A stretch of 64,000 bases of DNA from Paraphysoderma sedebokerense (lineage: Eukaryota > Blastocladiomycota > Physodermatomycetes > Physodermatales > Physodermataceae): contig JAHLJZ010000018.1 of the NCBI GenBank assembly GCA_025602915.1, forward strand, positions 186,001-250,000. The letters are read 5' to 3'. Within the stretch, counting starts at the first letter, position 1. Each line of letters starts with the position of its first letter. The notes under the pieces are model-generated. The model did not search any database. It was not told the origin of the DNA and saw only the letters and a program-made list of their open reading frames with translations. A program made the translations under genes and the position numbers. Positions 1 through 11,653 of this stretch are shown piece after piece.

Positions 1-241
1 TCTCATCTACAACGACATTTCCATTCTTTGCCACTCTGTAGCCCATATTACATAGACATAAACACAGAAACTAGCTTAACAAGGTATCGTATCTGATTTC
101 GAGTTGGTTTCTTGGTTGTCGTTTGCTATTATAATCTCTCGTGCAATAACCACAAATTTTTGATTTTTCATGTGTTCGGCTCCAGTGATTAGATCAATCA
201 AAATTTGCAAAGCTTAACAGTTCCAGATTCAGTTGAAAGTA

Positions 242-787
242 ATGTCTGATCCTCTCAGAGATTATGTCGATCGTAGGTTATTTTTATGATTCTGCGCGAA
301 ATATCTGCCACCCCTGACAACTGTTTCTGTTGAAGATATCGTGGAAATAATAACGAACGATGGAAGAGTTATTATTGTTCGTAACCGTCGCCATTCATTC
401 TCATTTAATATACACTCTAATATTTTTTGCTTTAGGGTAAACTTCGGGGCTACGACCAAACTACGAATGTTATCCTTGAAAAATCAGAGGAACGGATATA
501 CGGTGGGGAGGATGGTGTGGAAACACAAGAGCTTGGCTTATATATACTCAGAGGGGATCAGATGTATGTATTCATTTCGACTGACTTTCGTTGTTTTGAC
601 TTCATGTAACATTTCGTCAATATCTTAAAAGAGCCATCATTGGAGCGATAGATCCTGACAAAGGTGAGGGAGGTCAATCTTTTGTAACTTGGTAGCACCG
701 ATCTAATGTTCGTCTGTAGATGCCGCCATTAATTTTGCGAGTGTCCAGGCGGAGCCGATTAAACCGATTCAGCAACATGTATTATAG
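242..787 (+). CDS. LSM8: U6 snRNA-associated Sm-like protein LSm8
   Basis: Subunit of the nuclear LSm2-8 ring that binds the U6 snRNA 3' end and supports pre-mRNA splicing. Exons 242-272, 336-376, 436-563, 632-663 and 720-787 join in frame to 99 residues, the usual LSm8 length. The Sm fold is visible: N-terminal MSDPLRDYVDH, Sm1 (IVEIITNDGRVII then GKLRGYDQTTNVIL), Sm2 (LGLYILRGDQIAIIGAID) and a short tail typical of LSm8 (NFASVQAEPIKP). The second intron uses a GTTCGT donor instead of GTAAGT/GTATGT. The start is the only ATG that gives a complete Sm1 helix. Nothing suggests a broken gene; identification as LSm8 rather than another LSm rests on the N-terminus and tail. Confidence 0.9.
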
Positions 788-2016
788 TTTCAATCAAAAA
801 AAATTCAAAACTTCTCCATGAAATAAATAGTCTCAACCCGGAATGTGCAAATGTTCTTATTTTATATTCGATTCATGGCATCTTTGTTAAACTTACTGAT
901 AAAAGGAAGTCGTGCTGCGGAATATCAGTTCAATTGTTACATCCGTCTGTACATCCACATGATTAAGTCTTCCTAAATTAAGTCTGATCGGTAACGAGCT
1001 ACTGTAACCAACCTCACATTCCAGAGCTTATGGAAACTTGAGGTGCCGAGTACTCGTACATCGCTTCCTGCTGAGCCATAACAATTTCGATGATCCCGTC
1101 TCATCGTATATAAGATCCCTCTAAATCGTTTTGAAAATGTCATGAGCTTGGAATATGTCGTCAGTTTGCGGTGCTAATTATCATTATTATTAACAGCAGT
1201 GTTCCAGTCGATCGCGTTTGTCATGGACAACGCACCGAAGTGGATGCCGGAAAACACATATCCCATTACATTAAGCTTTCTGATGTACAATATGGCATAG
1301 ATAAAAACCAAATTCATCAGCATTTTCTTGTCAGCAATTTTGACTATATTTTGATAAGTGGGACGAGCAGATTCTCACTTGGTAAAGACCCACAGTTTGG
1401 TTTAGAGCACAAATTTTGCACAATGATATAAAATATCCCATGCCTCAGTGCAACGTAATGAGTTCATTCACTGAACATTTGACGTCAAATCATAGGAGCG
1501 GGGACCAATATCTGCGGAGAAGTGATAAGACTATGCGTTCATGACTTACAAGCCACGAAAGGGACCGCGCAGAAAACGGTCTACACCAAGTGGCGTTGAA
1601 TCTGAAACCTGATTCCTGTATGAAGATTAGTGCTGCTACAGCCAGATTGTCATATTACACCGATAGCACCAAATTTTGTCACTCATTAACAAGCACATTG
1701 GGCTAAAAATAATTGGGTTGTTCTTTAAGTAGGAATGTCGGGGTGAAACGGCGGTTAAGTCTAAATGAACCTTTCTATTGTGTGAATACGATCTGTCTAA
1801 AATTAGGGCTCAAAGGGTTTAAGTAGAAATAATGAAAAAGTATGATTACAGTAGCATGATTTATCACTTTTTAATGAACGGAGCATTAAACCGATGCAGT
1901 ATTCACGATTACGAAAATTTGACGTTTCGTCCTATCCGGGCTATAAAAGAACGACATCTCCGACTCGACTAACACAACAGCCGATTTCTATTCAAAAGCG
2001 ACGAACAGAAAATACC
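788..2016. other. Intergenic region, LSM8 to LPMO
   Basis: About 1.2 kb. An AATAAA-like polyadenylation signal follows LSM8 near 821. Several short open frames lie here, but none shows splice-linked continuation, a recognisable motif or a secretion signal. The right edge holds the LPMO promoter. Confidence 0.6.
1942..1949 (+). promoter_or_regulatory. TATA box of the LPMO gene
   Basis: A perfect TATAAAAG lies 68-75 bp upstream of the LPMO start codon. This is a normal spacing for a strongly regulated secreted-enzyme gene with a short 5' UTR. Confidence 0.6.
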
Positions 2017-3258
2017 ATGGAACTCAAATTATCTATTTTCCTTCCCCTTCTCGTCATCATTCAGTCGATAACTATCCACGGACATACTTATCTTCATTCT
2101 TTCACCTCCGGCGGCCAAGAATCCACTCAATGCATTCGTGCACATCCAGCTCAGAAAAATTTTCCGATTAAAGATATCGCGGGAAATGAAATGATGTGTA
2201 ACGCTGGTACTCAACCCGCGCAAAGTGCGTGCGGTGTTACAGGTGATGTCTCGCTATTTTGCCATATATATCACCATGATTGCAGAGATTGACTTTTGAT
2301 CTACAGACGGAAGCGAGGTTACTTTCCAATTTTTCCATGAAGGTCCCTCCGCCGGAGATCAAATTATTGATAAGAGTCACGTCGGGCCTTGTACGGTTTA
2401 TCTATCCAAGGCAGACGGGTCTGGTAACCCGACTGGTTGGTTCAAAATCTTCGAGAAAGGATTTAGCGGGGGACAATGGTGCACAGGTAATCACTTAATA
2501 TTATTCTATTTCTGCTCGAAGCAATTCATTATTGGGCCATTTGTGTGCTAATTTTATTACTATCTATAGATGAACTGATTGCAGCTAGAGGAAAGCTAAA
2601 TGTGAAACTTCCCTCGGGTTTGGAGAATGGCCGCTACGTATTCAGAACCGAAATTATCGCTTTACATGAAGCAGATGCCAAATTCAGTATGTTTCTATCA
2701 TTTCTCCTTACTTACAATTAATCAATTTTCACAGTCAGTTGACTAACGGATCCAAATAGATGAAAATCCTGGTCGTGGTGCTCAGCTCTATGGTAAGTGA
2801 GGTCTTCCGAACTTATGATTCATCTTATCTCTGTGATTATAATACTAATTTTCTCCATAATAGTCAATTGTGGTGATATGACAGTTCAAGGCGGTTCTGG
2901 AAGCCTTAGGCCAGCGACCATCGCGATTCCATCGCCTCAATGGGCAACTTTTGACTCCCCTGGAATCCACTTCAACCCTTACAATACCCCCGGAACTTCG
3001 TACATCGTTCCCGGTCCCCCGTTGCTTGCTTCCTCTGCTAGCTCAAATGCCGGTTCCAGCGGTAGTGGAAACGTAAGCCCAGCACCAAAAGCTGATCCTG
3101 GCGCCGGAAAAAGTACTGTCGGTAATGGCGGCGCGGGTCCCAAAAGTGAGAGCGGACCTGCAAATTCTCCCAAGGCTGCTGTCGGAACTGAAATGGCATG
3201 TAGGGTAACTTCCGTTGATGGGTCTCAACTTAACATGGCTTGTCAACCGAAAGCTTAA
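2017..3258 (+). CDS. Secreted AA9 (GH61-type) lytic polysaccharide monooxygenase
   Basis: Copper enzyme that oxidatively cleaves cellulose or related glucans outside the cell. Exons 2017-2242, 2307-2486, 2570-2686, 2760-2792 and 2864-3258 give 316 residues. A 22-residue signal peptide ends at IHG, so the mature protein begins HTYLHSF with the His1 of the copper brace. The second ligand is H100 in SHVGPCTVYLSK. The axial Tyr is Y185 with the usual Q183 partner (RGAQLYVNC). The AA9 motif TEIIALHEAD precedes it. After the catalytic core (to about 235) comes a Ser/Gly/Pro/Ala-rich tail of roughly 60 residues and a short C-terminal piece with two Cys, but no recognisable cellulose-binding module. 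Family is clear; exact substrate is not. Confidence 0.88.
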
Positions 3259-3696
3259 GTAATTACAAGTTTAAAATTAGATGCGGATAAATTGTCATTC
3301 ATGTTCAAATGTTCAAATTGTTTGTTAGTTCTTGTATGATCCCTCGCTGAATTGGTTCTCTGGAAGGACCAAATAAATTGAGGTCTTGAATTTAAGCAAC
3401 TCCAAAATATATATTGAGCTTACGAGGATTGGCTTCTCAGGAAACAGGATTGAAATTCCACGCCCAAAGGTCGTGATTTGGTGGACACGAATTCGAGCTA
3501 TTATTTATATGGAATTCTTTCTCATCAGATCACTCTAATAAGTTTGTCAAACATCATAAGGGTTGGCATCGCTGACCATTCAATCGCATTTTATTCATCA
3601 CCGCCATAAATTATCATTCGGCTTTATCTGGCAAATTCGTGTAGTCTCCTTGTCACCCCTCCTGCCATGCTTGGGAACTGTGACTCGCAATCCACA
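3259..3696. other. Intergenic region, LPMO to RAD18
   Basis: Holds the LPMO 3' end with an AATAAA near 3371 and the RAD18 promoter. No further gene seen. Confidence 0.6.
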
Positions 3697-6160
3697 ATGG
3701 CGAATCCCACTTCTAATTCCATTTTCGACACAGAACTACAAGATGTAGACGATCCAAGTGATTGGACTGACAAAGATATGCAACAGCTCGATCATTCCTT
3801 ACGTTGTCAGGTTTGTGGAGAACTCATGAAGGTATGAGAACTGGAATCCAAAAGTTTTCGCGATTATCCTTGTTTTGATGAAAATGATTCTTGCATTGAA
3901 TGCAAATAAAGAGACCGCTTACATTTAGCATGCTGGATAATGAAGTCTGAGAGCTTTTTTACCGCAAGTGACTGATATTACAAATGTTTGCTCATTAGGC
4001 CGCTATATCGTCCGTCAAATGCTTCCATTCATTTTGTTCTCTTTGTATTAGGCATCATCTTGACCAAATTGGTGAATGTCCAACCTGCCGGTAAAGTATT
4101 CTTTCACTACAGGCTGCAATAAGGCCCATCTTCTCTGTCATCCGGCTGGTTGATAATCATCCTAACCCACAATCTCCAGTACAAAGGTTATCGGTCTCGA
4201 CTTTAAACCGAACTACCATCTGCAGGAAATTATACAAGCATTTCAAAATGCTAGGTTTGTCCTATGAGGCTTTTTAAACGAATGACATGTGATGGTAACA
4301 TCCGAAAACAGGTCGAAGCTACTGGATTTGGTCAGGACAGCTGAGGCCTCGGCCAAAACCTCAGAGCAAAGAAATGAGGTAACCGTCGACGGAAGGTCAG
4401 ATATCAAAGAAAAAGAAAAATCTCAGCAACCGTTGAAACGAAAGAGGAGTGCTTCGATTGACGGTGTGTTCCTTCAAGTTTCTTCCCCTTTTTACAAATA
4501 AAGGTTGACCCAGGACGTGACTTCATAGTCGAAAAAGGTGATGCCTCTAGGCGATATTCGACCCGGTCAACCCGAAAAAGCGTTCCAGTTGTGGAAATAT
4601 CTGACGATGACTTTCAAAGAAGTGACGGTGGCGAATCCACGGAAGACGAAAGTTTAGAAACGGAACCGGCCGATTTAGATTCTGGTCCCTGTCCTGTTTG
4701 TCAGGAGACTGTGAAGCTGGAAAGGATTAATTCTCATCTAAATTATTGCCTCAACGGGCAGAAAGATCCTTTAATGATTTCTAACACCAAATACACGAAG
4801 AAAACACTCCCATCATCATCGACAAAACCGAAAGCACCTTCAAAACCCAGCCAACCTGTAGCTTCGCACCGCCCGATGTCTTCCAAGACCCCATCTGCCT
4901 CTGGCACTCAAAGTACGAAAGGAAAGAACCCCGATGTTACCACGAAAGTAGCGCAGAAGAAAAGCAACCCAGTTTCTGGATTGTCACGCCTTGCCAAGGT
5001 CCAGTATGGCCTCCTTAAGAAAGAGAAAGAGATAAGGAATCTCCTTGAACAACACAAACTACCAACTCATGGTAGCCGGGAACAGATGATTCGTCGCCAC
5101 AAGGAATATGTTGCTCGATTTAATGCTAATTTAGATGCTTTGGAACCGAAGCCTCTTGACGAATTACGGAAGGAAATCAGGATCTGGGAATCAGCGCTCA
5201 ACACCGTGGCTTTCACACAGGAAAAAGGGAAGTCCAAGATGATAGCGAAGAAGTGGAATGAAGACGATTGTGCCGATTACAATATCCTTTTATTCACTAT
5301 TTGTCTTATTTTATTGCATTGCTTCCAATCCTTAACTTTCTAATCCTGCACTCAAGAAAAATTCTAATCACTTTGACGCTTTGATCGCTCAAGCGAAAGC
5401 TAATAACAAACGGGTAAACACGGGACAACCTTCCTCCACCGCATCAGAAACTCAACATAACAGTGAAGGTGCCGACAGTGCAAAGGGTGACAATGAGATA
5501 GACGTGGATATATATGGACTAGAAGATGCTATCGGAAATGACACCGAGTTCGAGATAGCGACAGCATTTCCCAGTGAACCGACGCGAGAATCTAAAACTG
5601 GACTACAAGAAGTCGGGGAGGAGATCCTGGTAGAGTTTGAGGAAGAAGTTACCGAGGTCAACGACATCAATCTATACAGCGGAGATATTATTGTGGATAG
5701 TGGCTCTCCAAAACCAAATGTGACTTCCATAAATTTATTCTCACAGCAGCGCATAACTACGTCGACACCGCAACAACCATACTCCACCAGCTCCCGAAAG
5801 TCGAACGTTGTGGAGCAGATGATGGTTAACGAGTCAAAAACTGTAATTGCCGGCGCACCTTTAAATCAAAACTTCAATCCTGCGGGCCCTCAGACTTCCC
5901 CGTTCGTGTATCCCCTCCCGGTCAATACTGCCGCCATTGAGATGCCAGCGGCCATCCCAGTGACAGTCAACCCCTTCAGTCTGGCCTCACGCAAGAGCAA
6001 ATCCATATCAAGCCAAGGAAATGATACTCAAAGCAATTCTAGTTACGTATCAGATGACAATACAAATCCGTCAACGAGGCATACCAATTCGCTACTTCAT
6101 GATCCTACTTGGCCAAGTTCGATCGACTTTGAGGTGAGCGATTTTCAACCCGATGATTAA
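3697..6160 (+). CDS. RAD18: E3 ubiquitin ligase RAD18 (postreplication repair)
   Basis: With the E2 enzyme RAD6 it monoubiquitinates PCNA at stalled forks. Exons 3697-3831, 3999-4090, 4180-4254, 4312-4463, 4514-5281 and 5352-6160 give 676 residues. Domains in order: a C3HC4 RING (C37, C40, C53, H55, C58, C61, C72, C75), a UBZ4 zinc finger (C211, C214, H226, C230 in CPVCQETVKLERINSHLNYC) and a SAP DNA-binding helix pair (about 290-345, LEQHKLPTHGSREQM). The family block WNEDD...HFDALIAQAKAN spans the last intron. The C-terminal 250 residues are Ser/Thr-rich, acidic and probably disordered, longer than in yeast Rad18. The last intron is a U12-type AT-AC intron, listed separately. The exon 5 acceptor (CCCAG before 4514) was chosen because the nearer AG would give an immediate stop. 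Confidence 0.9.
5282..5351 (+). other. U12-type AT-AC intron inside RAD18
   Basis: The intron starts with ATATCCTTTT, the minor-spliceosome donor. It carries TCCTTAAC at 5329-5336, matching the U12 branch site, and ends in AC 16 nt after the branch adenosine. Removing these 70 nt joins GATTACA to TCAAGAAAAATT in frame and restores a conserved RAD18 block after the SAP domain. No GT-AG pair with decent signals restores this block. A poor alternative (GTGCCG donor at 5268, acceptor at 5394) would delete it. Confidence 0.85.
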
Positions 6161-6539
6161 CTGCGGGTGGAACATGTCATAAGGATGTCATGTAATATAT
6201 GGTAGAAAACCTAATTTTGTAAATTATAACAAAGGTCACAAAAGAATGTATTGTCAAAAGTTTATGAATATATCTAGAGATGTCGACTACTGTCCCGCAC
6301 CGCACCATTCAGTTATGACGTGAGAGGTGTCGTTGCCGATCGCTTTAGAACGGGAAGGCGGCCTACCTAGCTTAACCTGGGCTCGCACATTCGTTATCAA
6401 GCCAAGAACACTTTATCCGCAACACTTCATCGGAGTCGGAAATCTCTATCTTCCTCATTGAGAACACTTTGTCGTGCTCGACTTTCTGTAATATTTTGTT
6501 AGCTTCTGCAGCTACTGTATTCCGTAGCGCAACGTCAGA
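6161..6539. other. Intergenic region, RAD18 to LisH-CTLH gene
   Basis: RAD18 3' UTR and the promoter of the next gene. No coding signal seen on either strand beyond antisense noise. Confidence 0.5.
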
Positions 6540-9195
6540 ATGGCGCCTGAATTCGATACTGAAAACGTTAATCAATCTGTAAGACTCAATTTAGAGTATT
6601 TAGGTATGTAGTCTAATTGTATTCAAATCAGCTTATTGCTGCCGTCTTTTCAATGTCAGCTTTAATCTTTCTCATTCCCCGCCACATAATACATTTGTCA
6701 ATCGACCAAAACCATAACCGCTTACCATTTTCACCGAATACCTCAACCTTTAGATCGAATATGTATAGATTACCTATATTTTCAAGGCTATATTGCTAAG
6801 GCTCTGAATGGAGATAAAACCCAATGTTGGGAAAGATTCCAAGACTGTGCAGAGGTGTTGAGGGTCGGTTAATTAATCCATAAATTGAAACAGTTGTTAC
6901 AAGAAGACATTGCAATTCTCATAACTTACTATCATTCTCTTTAAATTAAATAGGCTATCAATGGATCTCTGTTGTCTGGTGATATTGCTAGAGTAGTTGA
7001 ACAAATTCAGCGTTTTCAACCAAAGTTGCTTCAGAATCAAAAGTTCGCTTTTGAACTTTACAAGCAGCAGGTTTGTCAAAGAATTCATTACATCCTTGCA
7101 GTCTTGGTTCTGATATAATTTTAACTGTTTATCTCAGTACTTTCAAATGTTGCATCAATCGGGATCCATTGAAAACAAGGCTCAATTGCTGGACCTGATA
7201 CAAAGCAACCTTTCGCCTTTCGCTTTGACAGCCTCGCCACAGTCATACGAAGAATTCAAGATAGCTTTACTTGGCATGGTATGGGATGACAGTTTAGCGA
7301 CTGAAGATAATCAATGTGATGCAATTCAGAAGGAACGAAACAGTATCCCAGGCAAAATTAGAGCACTCTGGTAGCGGATTCATTGATATGCATTTCAATT
7401 TCGAGAGCTGTTTTAACAGGTCTTACTTCTATAGTTCCCCTTCACGGCTGTCTAAACTTCTTGCACTAGTTCGCTCGGAAATTCTGCGGTCGCTAAAAAT
7501 TGGCGAACCGACCTTTTCCTTGCAATTTCGTTACATGGCGTTAATACACAATATGTATAACGTGTTTCGAGAATCCGAAGATACGAAAGTTCTTGAAGTA
7601 GACTCAATCATGCTGCCTGAACGAGAACCTGTTGCAATGACTGAGACACCCTTGGTACCGATGGGAGCACAACTTCAGCAGAGCGATGTGATGCTTTTGG
7701 CTCAGGTGGGCAGCTCTATATTTCAGTTATTCGTACAGAAATGCTAAATGGTTTTTGGGGTACATATATTCTGCTTAGACGTTAGGGATTTCTCCGAATG
7801 ATGCTCGGCGAACGTTAGAGCAATGCGAAGGGAGTGTTGACAAAGCGCTTCTTGCAGAGCTGTCGAGTATTAAGCTTGACCATGAAATTTTAGGCAGATT
7901 GGTTTATGAGTGAGTAGTTTTGCCCTGCATGTATCAGGACCGTGGAGCTCATGATCGTATTGTTGGCTGCTGTAGGTATACGCTGTTTAGGAAGCTAATA
8001 CCAACTGAGGTGCAGCAAAATCTGCCATTGTTTGATACATGTTTACCACCGTCTAATGAAAACTTACAGCGATACGATCAATTACAGTGAGTTGAACAAT
8101 TTTATTTGTTGCTAGGCTTCTAATTAATATTCGATTTTATAGAACCTTGCTGAAGTTTCCAGAATCTACGACCACGGATTACTCGAGCAATTTAATTGCA
8201 TTCTTAAAATCAATCAAAGTCTCCATTACATTGTCAACAGACGCAAGCTTCTCACCGGATTGGATTACGGCCGATTCATTTGAACCAGAATTGATTTTTC
8301 GTGTCAAGCAATTGCAGGTGATTGAAATTTGGGAGGCTGGCAATATTGATCAAGCATTAGGAATTATTCGCAGCGAATTAGGTAATGCGGTATGAACATT
8401 TCTCAAGTCGACATTCCATTCTGTTAACAAACCTACTCTTTCGTCTCTTTCTATACATATTTAGCACCATTGACAAAATCATACCCACCCTTATTCAGTT
8501 ACCTCCGTACTCTGTTGGTTCTCATTGTTTTAGATCCTTCGACACCATACTTATCCTCAATAGTGAGTGGCCTTCCCAAATTCTCAGAAGTCGAGCAAAT
8601 CGTAGATAAATTACATGATCGGATATCAGTACTGAGGAATCTCCAAGAACCGAGATTGATTACAATGCTTAAGACATTGATTAATGTGCGTGAAAAATGG
8701 TTCATTATGAGTGGAGAACCTGATCGGTTTGTTAAAACATGAGTTGTTGCCTGCATCACCGTCGCCTGTAAAGTCTCACAGTTTTAAAATCAATCTTACA
8801 GGTTCGAAAAAATTCTTGATCTTCATAAACTTAAAACATCGTCATCTTCGTCGGACATAACTATGCACGAGTACCTTCGGTCGTCATTCGCTGAACTCCG
8901 TAGTGCCAGAAGTAACGGTGACATTGATACAAATTCATCAACTATGAATCTCGACGAGGTAGTTGACACGGAAGCCGAAGAAGGTAATTTCTTAGGCATA
9001 ACTCAGTTCAGATATCAATAGTATAGTCAGAATATTTATCCCTTACTTTTTTTAGATGTTATTCGCTTCGGAATATCGGATGAATCTATCAAAACCGTCC
9101 AAGAAATTATGGTATGCGATCGGTCTAGCGCTATTCGGTTGTTAGTTGATCATGATGGCGATGTAAATCAAGTGTTGGCATCCATGTTTGGTTGA
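6540..9195 (+). CDS. LisH-CTLH domain protein with UBA-like modules (GID/CTLH-complex-like)
   Basis: Eleven exons (6540-6603, 6754-6854, 6954-7070, 7138-7370, 7420-7705, 7779-7909, 7976-8086, 8143-8381, 8465-8726, 8802-8983, 9056-9195) give 621 residues. The N-terminus has a LisH motif (ICIDYLYFQGYIAKALNGD), then CTLH (SLLSGDIARVVEQIQRFQP) and CRA-like helices. Around residues 268-300 is a UBA-like three-helix segment (GISPNDARRTLEQCEGSVDK). A second helical CTLH/CRA-like region follows, and residues 581-621 form a clear UBA/NAC-type domain (DESIKTVQEIMVCDRSSAI, ending in QVLASMFG). LisH-CTLH proteins such as RanBP9, Gid8 and Gid1 build the GID/CTLH E3 ligase; the UBA ends suggest ubiquitin or nascent-chain binding. 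No SPRY or RING is present, so it is not a Gid1, Gid2 or Gid9 orthologue. Precise role unknown. Confidence 0.75.
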
Positions 9196-9340
9196 TAGCA
9201 AGCATGTAACATATAGTTTCTCATTCAATTCGTCAAAGAGTTTCTTCGAAATATCATTACTGTAATAAATTGGCGACATGTATAATAGACTTCCACTTTG
9301 TGACATCTTCCCTCCAATCATTATGTGGCGCTATTGTTTC

Positions 9341-9362
9341 GACCGCGGGTGGACCGCGGGTG
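9341..9362 (+). repeat. Tandem 11-bp repeat GACCGCGGGTG x2
   Basis: Two adjacent perfect copies of GACCGCGGGTG, each containing the palindrome CCGCGG, lie about 40 bp upstream of a TATATAAAG (9403-9411). They are 122 bp upstream of the next start codon. Paired GC-rich sites just upstream of a TATA box in AT-rich DNA are good candidates for transcription-factor binding. Confidence 0.5.
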
Positions 9363-9402
9363 CCCACGGTCGCAATGGCAAATGTTACCCTCCCGAGTCC
9401 CT

Positions 9403-9411
9403 TATATAAAG
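9403..9411 (+). promoter_or_regulatory. TATA box of the coiled-coil protein gene
   Basis: TATATAAAG lies about 75 bp before the ATG at 9484, at the spacing seen for the LPMO gene. Confidence 0.5.
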
Positions 9412-9483
9412 CAGGGGGTTCTTCGATTTCCTAGAGATTTGTCCACATCTACAAAATCCGAATCATTATCGCTTGAATACACG

Positions 9484-11122
9484 ATGACAGTTGAGCAGAA
9501 GCAAAAAAAAGTATGGACATCTTGATCGTCGATGTGCTAGGCATTTTCTAACTGTGGTATCTTTTGCAATAGATCATTACCAAGATCGAACATGTAAACT
9601 TACCGGGTAACTGGAATGCAGAAATTTTATACTCTCGGGGGAACAACAACCAAATTGTTTCGGTCAAGTCCTTGTCTGAATTTCCTCCGCTTGATCTGCT
9701 TTTCCTATTGAAAATTAGTGTGTTAAAGAAGCATGAGAAGAATTTAGACTCTTTCCGACCTGTTCTGCTAAAGCGGATGAGGGATCTGAATTTTGCCGAG
9801 GCCTTAAAAGAAGTACAAAAAAGTAAACTTGGTGAAAGGAGTGAGTTTGAAAAGTTATTGAAAGAATATCATGTGAAGATTGAACCTATGTCCACCGAAC
9901 GAGGAAGAACGAGGGACAACAAGAGAGAACGAGGAGGTAGTGATACAGAGGGGAATCTACAAATTTCAGCACTACCCGACAAGGAATCACTCTCTGCGAC
10001 TTTGTATGACGATCCGAGAAGTAACATCCAAACTGGTCGCTCGAAATGCAGTAGTTCATCTTCAACCCAGGCTCGACCAAGCTTTAAAACTAATCCATCG
10101 ACTCCCACAAGAAATCAGAAAATGACAATTAACAATCAACCAAATCTTATGCGTCCAACCACATCTGCGTCTCGTTCAGTCACTTTTGCACCGTTTACTA
10201 CGATCTTGAATGAAACTCCGTCTCGGAATTCGTTCAATCCTATCACTCCGACTTCATTACCTCCCGCTGCAAATCGTTCGAATGATTCAGAAGATCTTAG
10301 CCCCGCTTCAGACGATGAAATAACCCCAACGAGACTATCTAACAAACGTGGTAAAAAGCGGCTCCGATTTGCCGAAGATGATATTGATGCAAATCAGTAT
10401 GAACCCTCATCCCCCGAAAACACAAGACAAATCGGACATTCTCAAAATTTCAAACGACCAAGGTCAAATACTGATGTCAACTTCAACCAAGCTGGTACGT
10501 CAGCTAGAGAAGACGAAACAGTATGTTTTACTCTCAGTTCCTGCTACCGGATCAATAATTAACGCCGACGTCCCCCATTATAATAGCCATCCATTGCAAC
10601 AGTCTCTCAATCTAGTGCTCAATCGAAACTCATCGAAGTGGTTAACAATATGAGTAATCGTATTGATAGGCTTGAACAAAGGGATGCATCCGTTAGTAAT
10701 CTGGAAACAGATTTTGAAACCCTTCGACAAGATATCAACAAGCTATCTGAAAATCAAGTATGTAAATTTCAATTTCCATTGATACGTTCTTTCAAAAATC
10801 CCTAATTGACCTTAAAATTCCACAGAACGATAAAGTACCATTCACCACTCAATTTTTCCACAAAATGAAACAAAAAGTCTTAGACTTAGAATCAAATTAC
10901 ACTGTCATTTCCAGCAAACTCACAACAATGGAATCAGCGGAACGAAAGCGAGAAAAATCGATTGAGTCCGTAATGAACAAAAATGTACAGTTACAAAATT
11001 CAATGAATACTTTGAAAAACGAACTCGACGTGGTGAAAACCGAGAATAAAAATTTACGGGACGAAATGAAACGGTTTTCAGAGTTTATGAGATACATGTC
11101 CAATTATTTTCAGAAGAGTTAA
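9484..11122 (+). CDS. Hypothetical nuclear coiled-coil protein
   Basis: Not recognised. Exons 9484-9510, 9573-10520, 10587-10757 and 10826-11122 give 480 residues in one frame. The N-terminal 110 residues look folded (for example NLPGNWNAEILYSRGNNN, then SEFPPLDLLFLLKI) and helical. The middle 200 residues are Ser/Thr/Pro/Asn-rich and disordered, with a basic stretch (NKRGKKRLRF) that could be a nuclear localisation signal. The last 150 residues are a near-continuous coiled coil with heptad Leu/Ile and many Lys/Glu. The layout (small folded head, disordered middle, C-terminal coiled coil) would fit a chromatin, kinetochore or recombination scaffold, but there is no decisive motif. Confidence 0.7.
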
Positions 11123-11653
11123 ATTGTATTTTTTAACTTTTCGGTTTTGTTTTTGATTCGTTCTGTCAGTTCTGTTGGTGACGATTGTACTTTTTGGGTA
11201 ATGACTGGAAATGACTTCAACCCGGGTCAGTTGAGTTAATTGTATGACTACTATTTTTGACATTTCTATTTTCAACTCTGTTTCTGCAGTTTGTAGTATT
11301 ATTGTATTATTAAATATTGTGTCATTCGTAGTTGTATTCTTATTATTGTTATTATTATTATTATTATTATTCTATATGTTATCTTATCAATTGAAATGGA
11401 AATGAAAGGGTCAGGACATAAATGAAGAAATTTATCTGATGAGCAAGGAGGTGTTCCTGGAGTTACAGAAGTTAAAGGAAAAATTCAGAATTATCTCGTA
11501 TTTATTATACCAAAATTTATTGTGCCGCTAGAAAGTTTCTTTGCAACAATTGTTTTTGTTATTTATTTTTCGTAGTTTACAACTCATACATAAATTTATT
11601 GCAAATTTAGGATTTCAGGAAAAATCCAAACAGAAGTACACCGCGTTTAATAA
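11123..11653. other. AT-rich convergent intergenic region
   Basis: Shared 3' region of the coiled-coil gene (+) and RNA14 (-). Contains a TTA microsatellite and no gene that I can see. Confidence 0.6.
11338..11372 (+). repeat. (TTA)n microsatellite
   Basis: A run of about eleven TTA/TTG triplets in the AT-rich spacer between two convergent genes. Confidence 0.8.

Noticed and set aside
5268-5394. GT-AG alternative for the last RAD18 intron
   Set aside because: It keeps frame but has a very poor GTGCCG donor and deletes the conserved HFDALIAQAKA block; the U12 reading keeps it.
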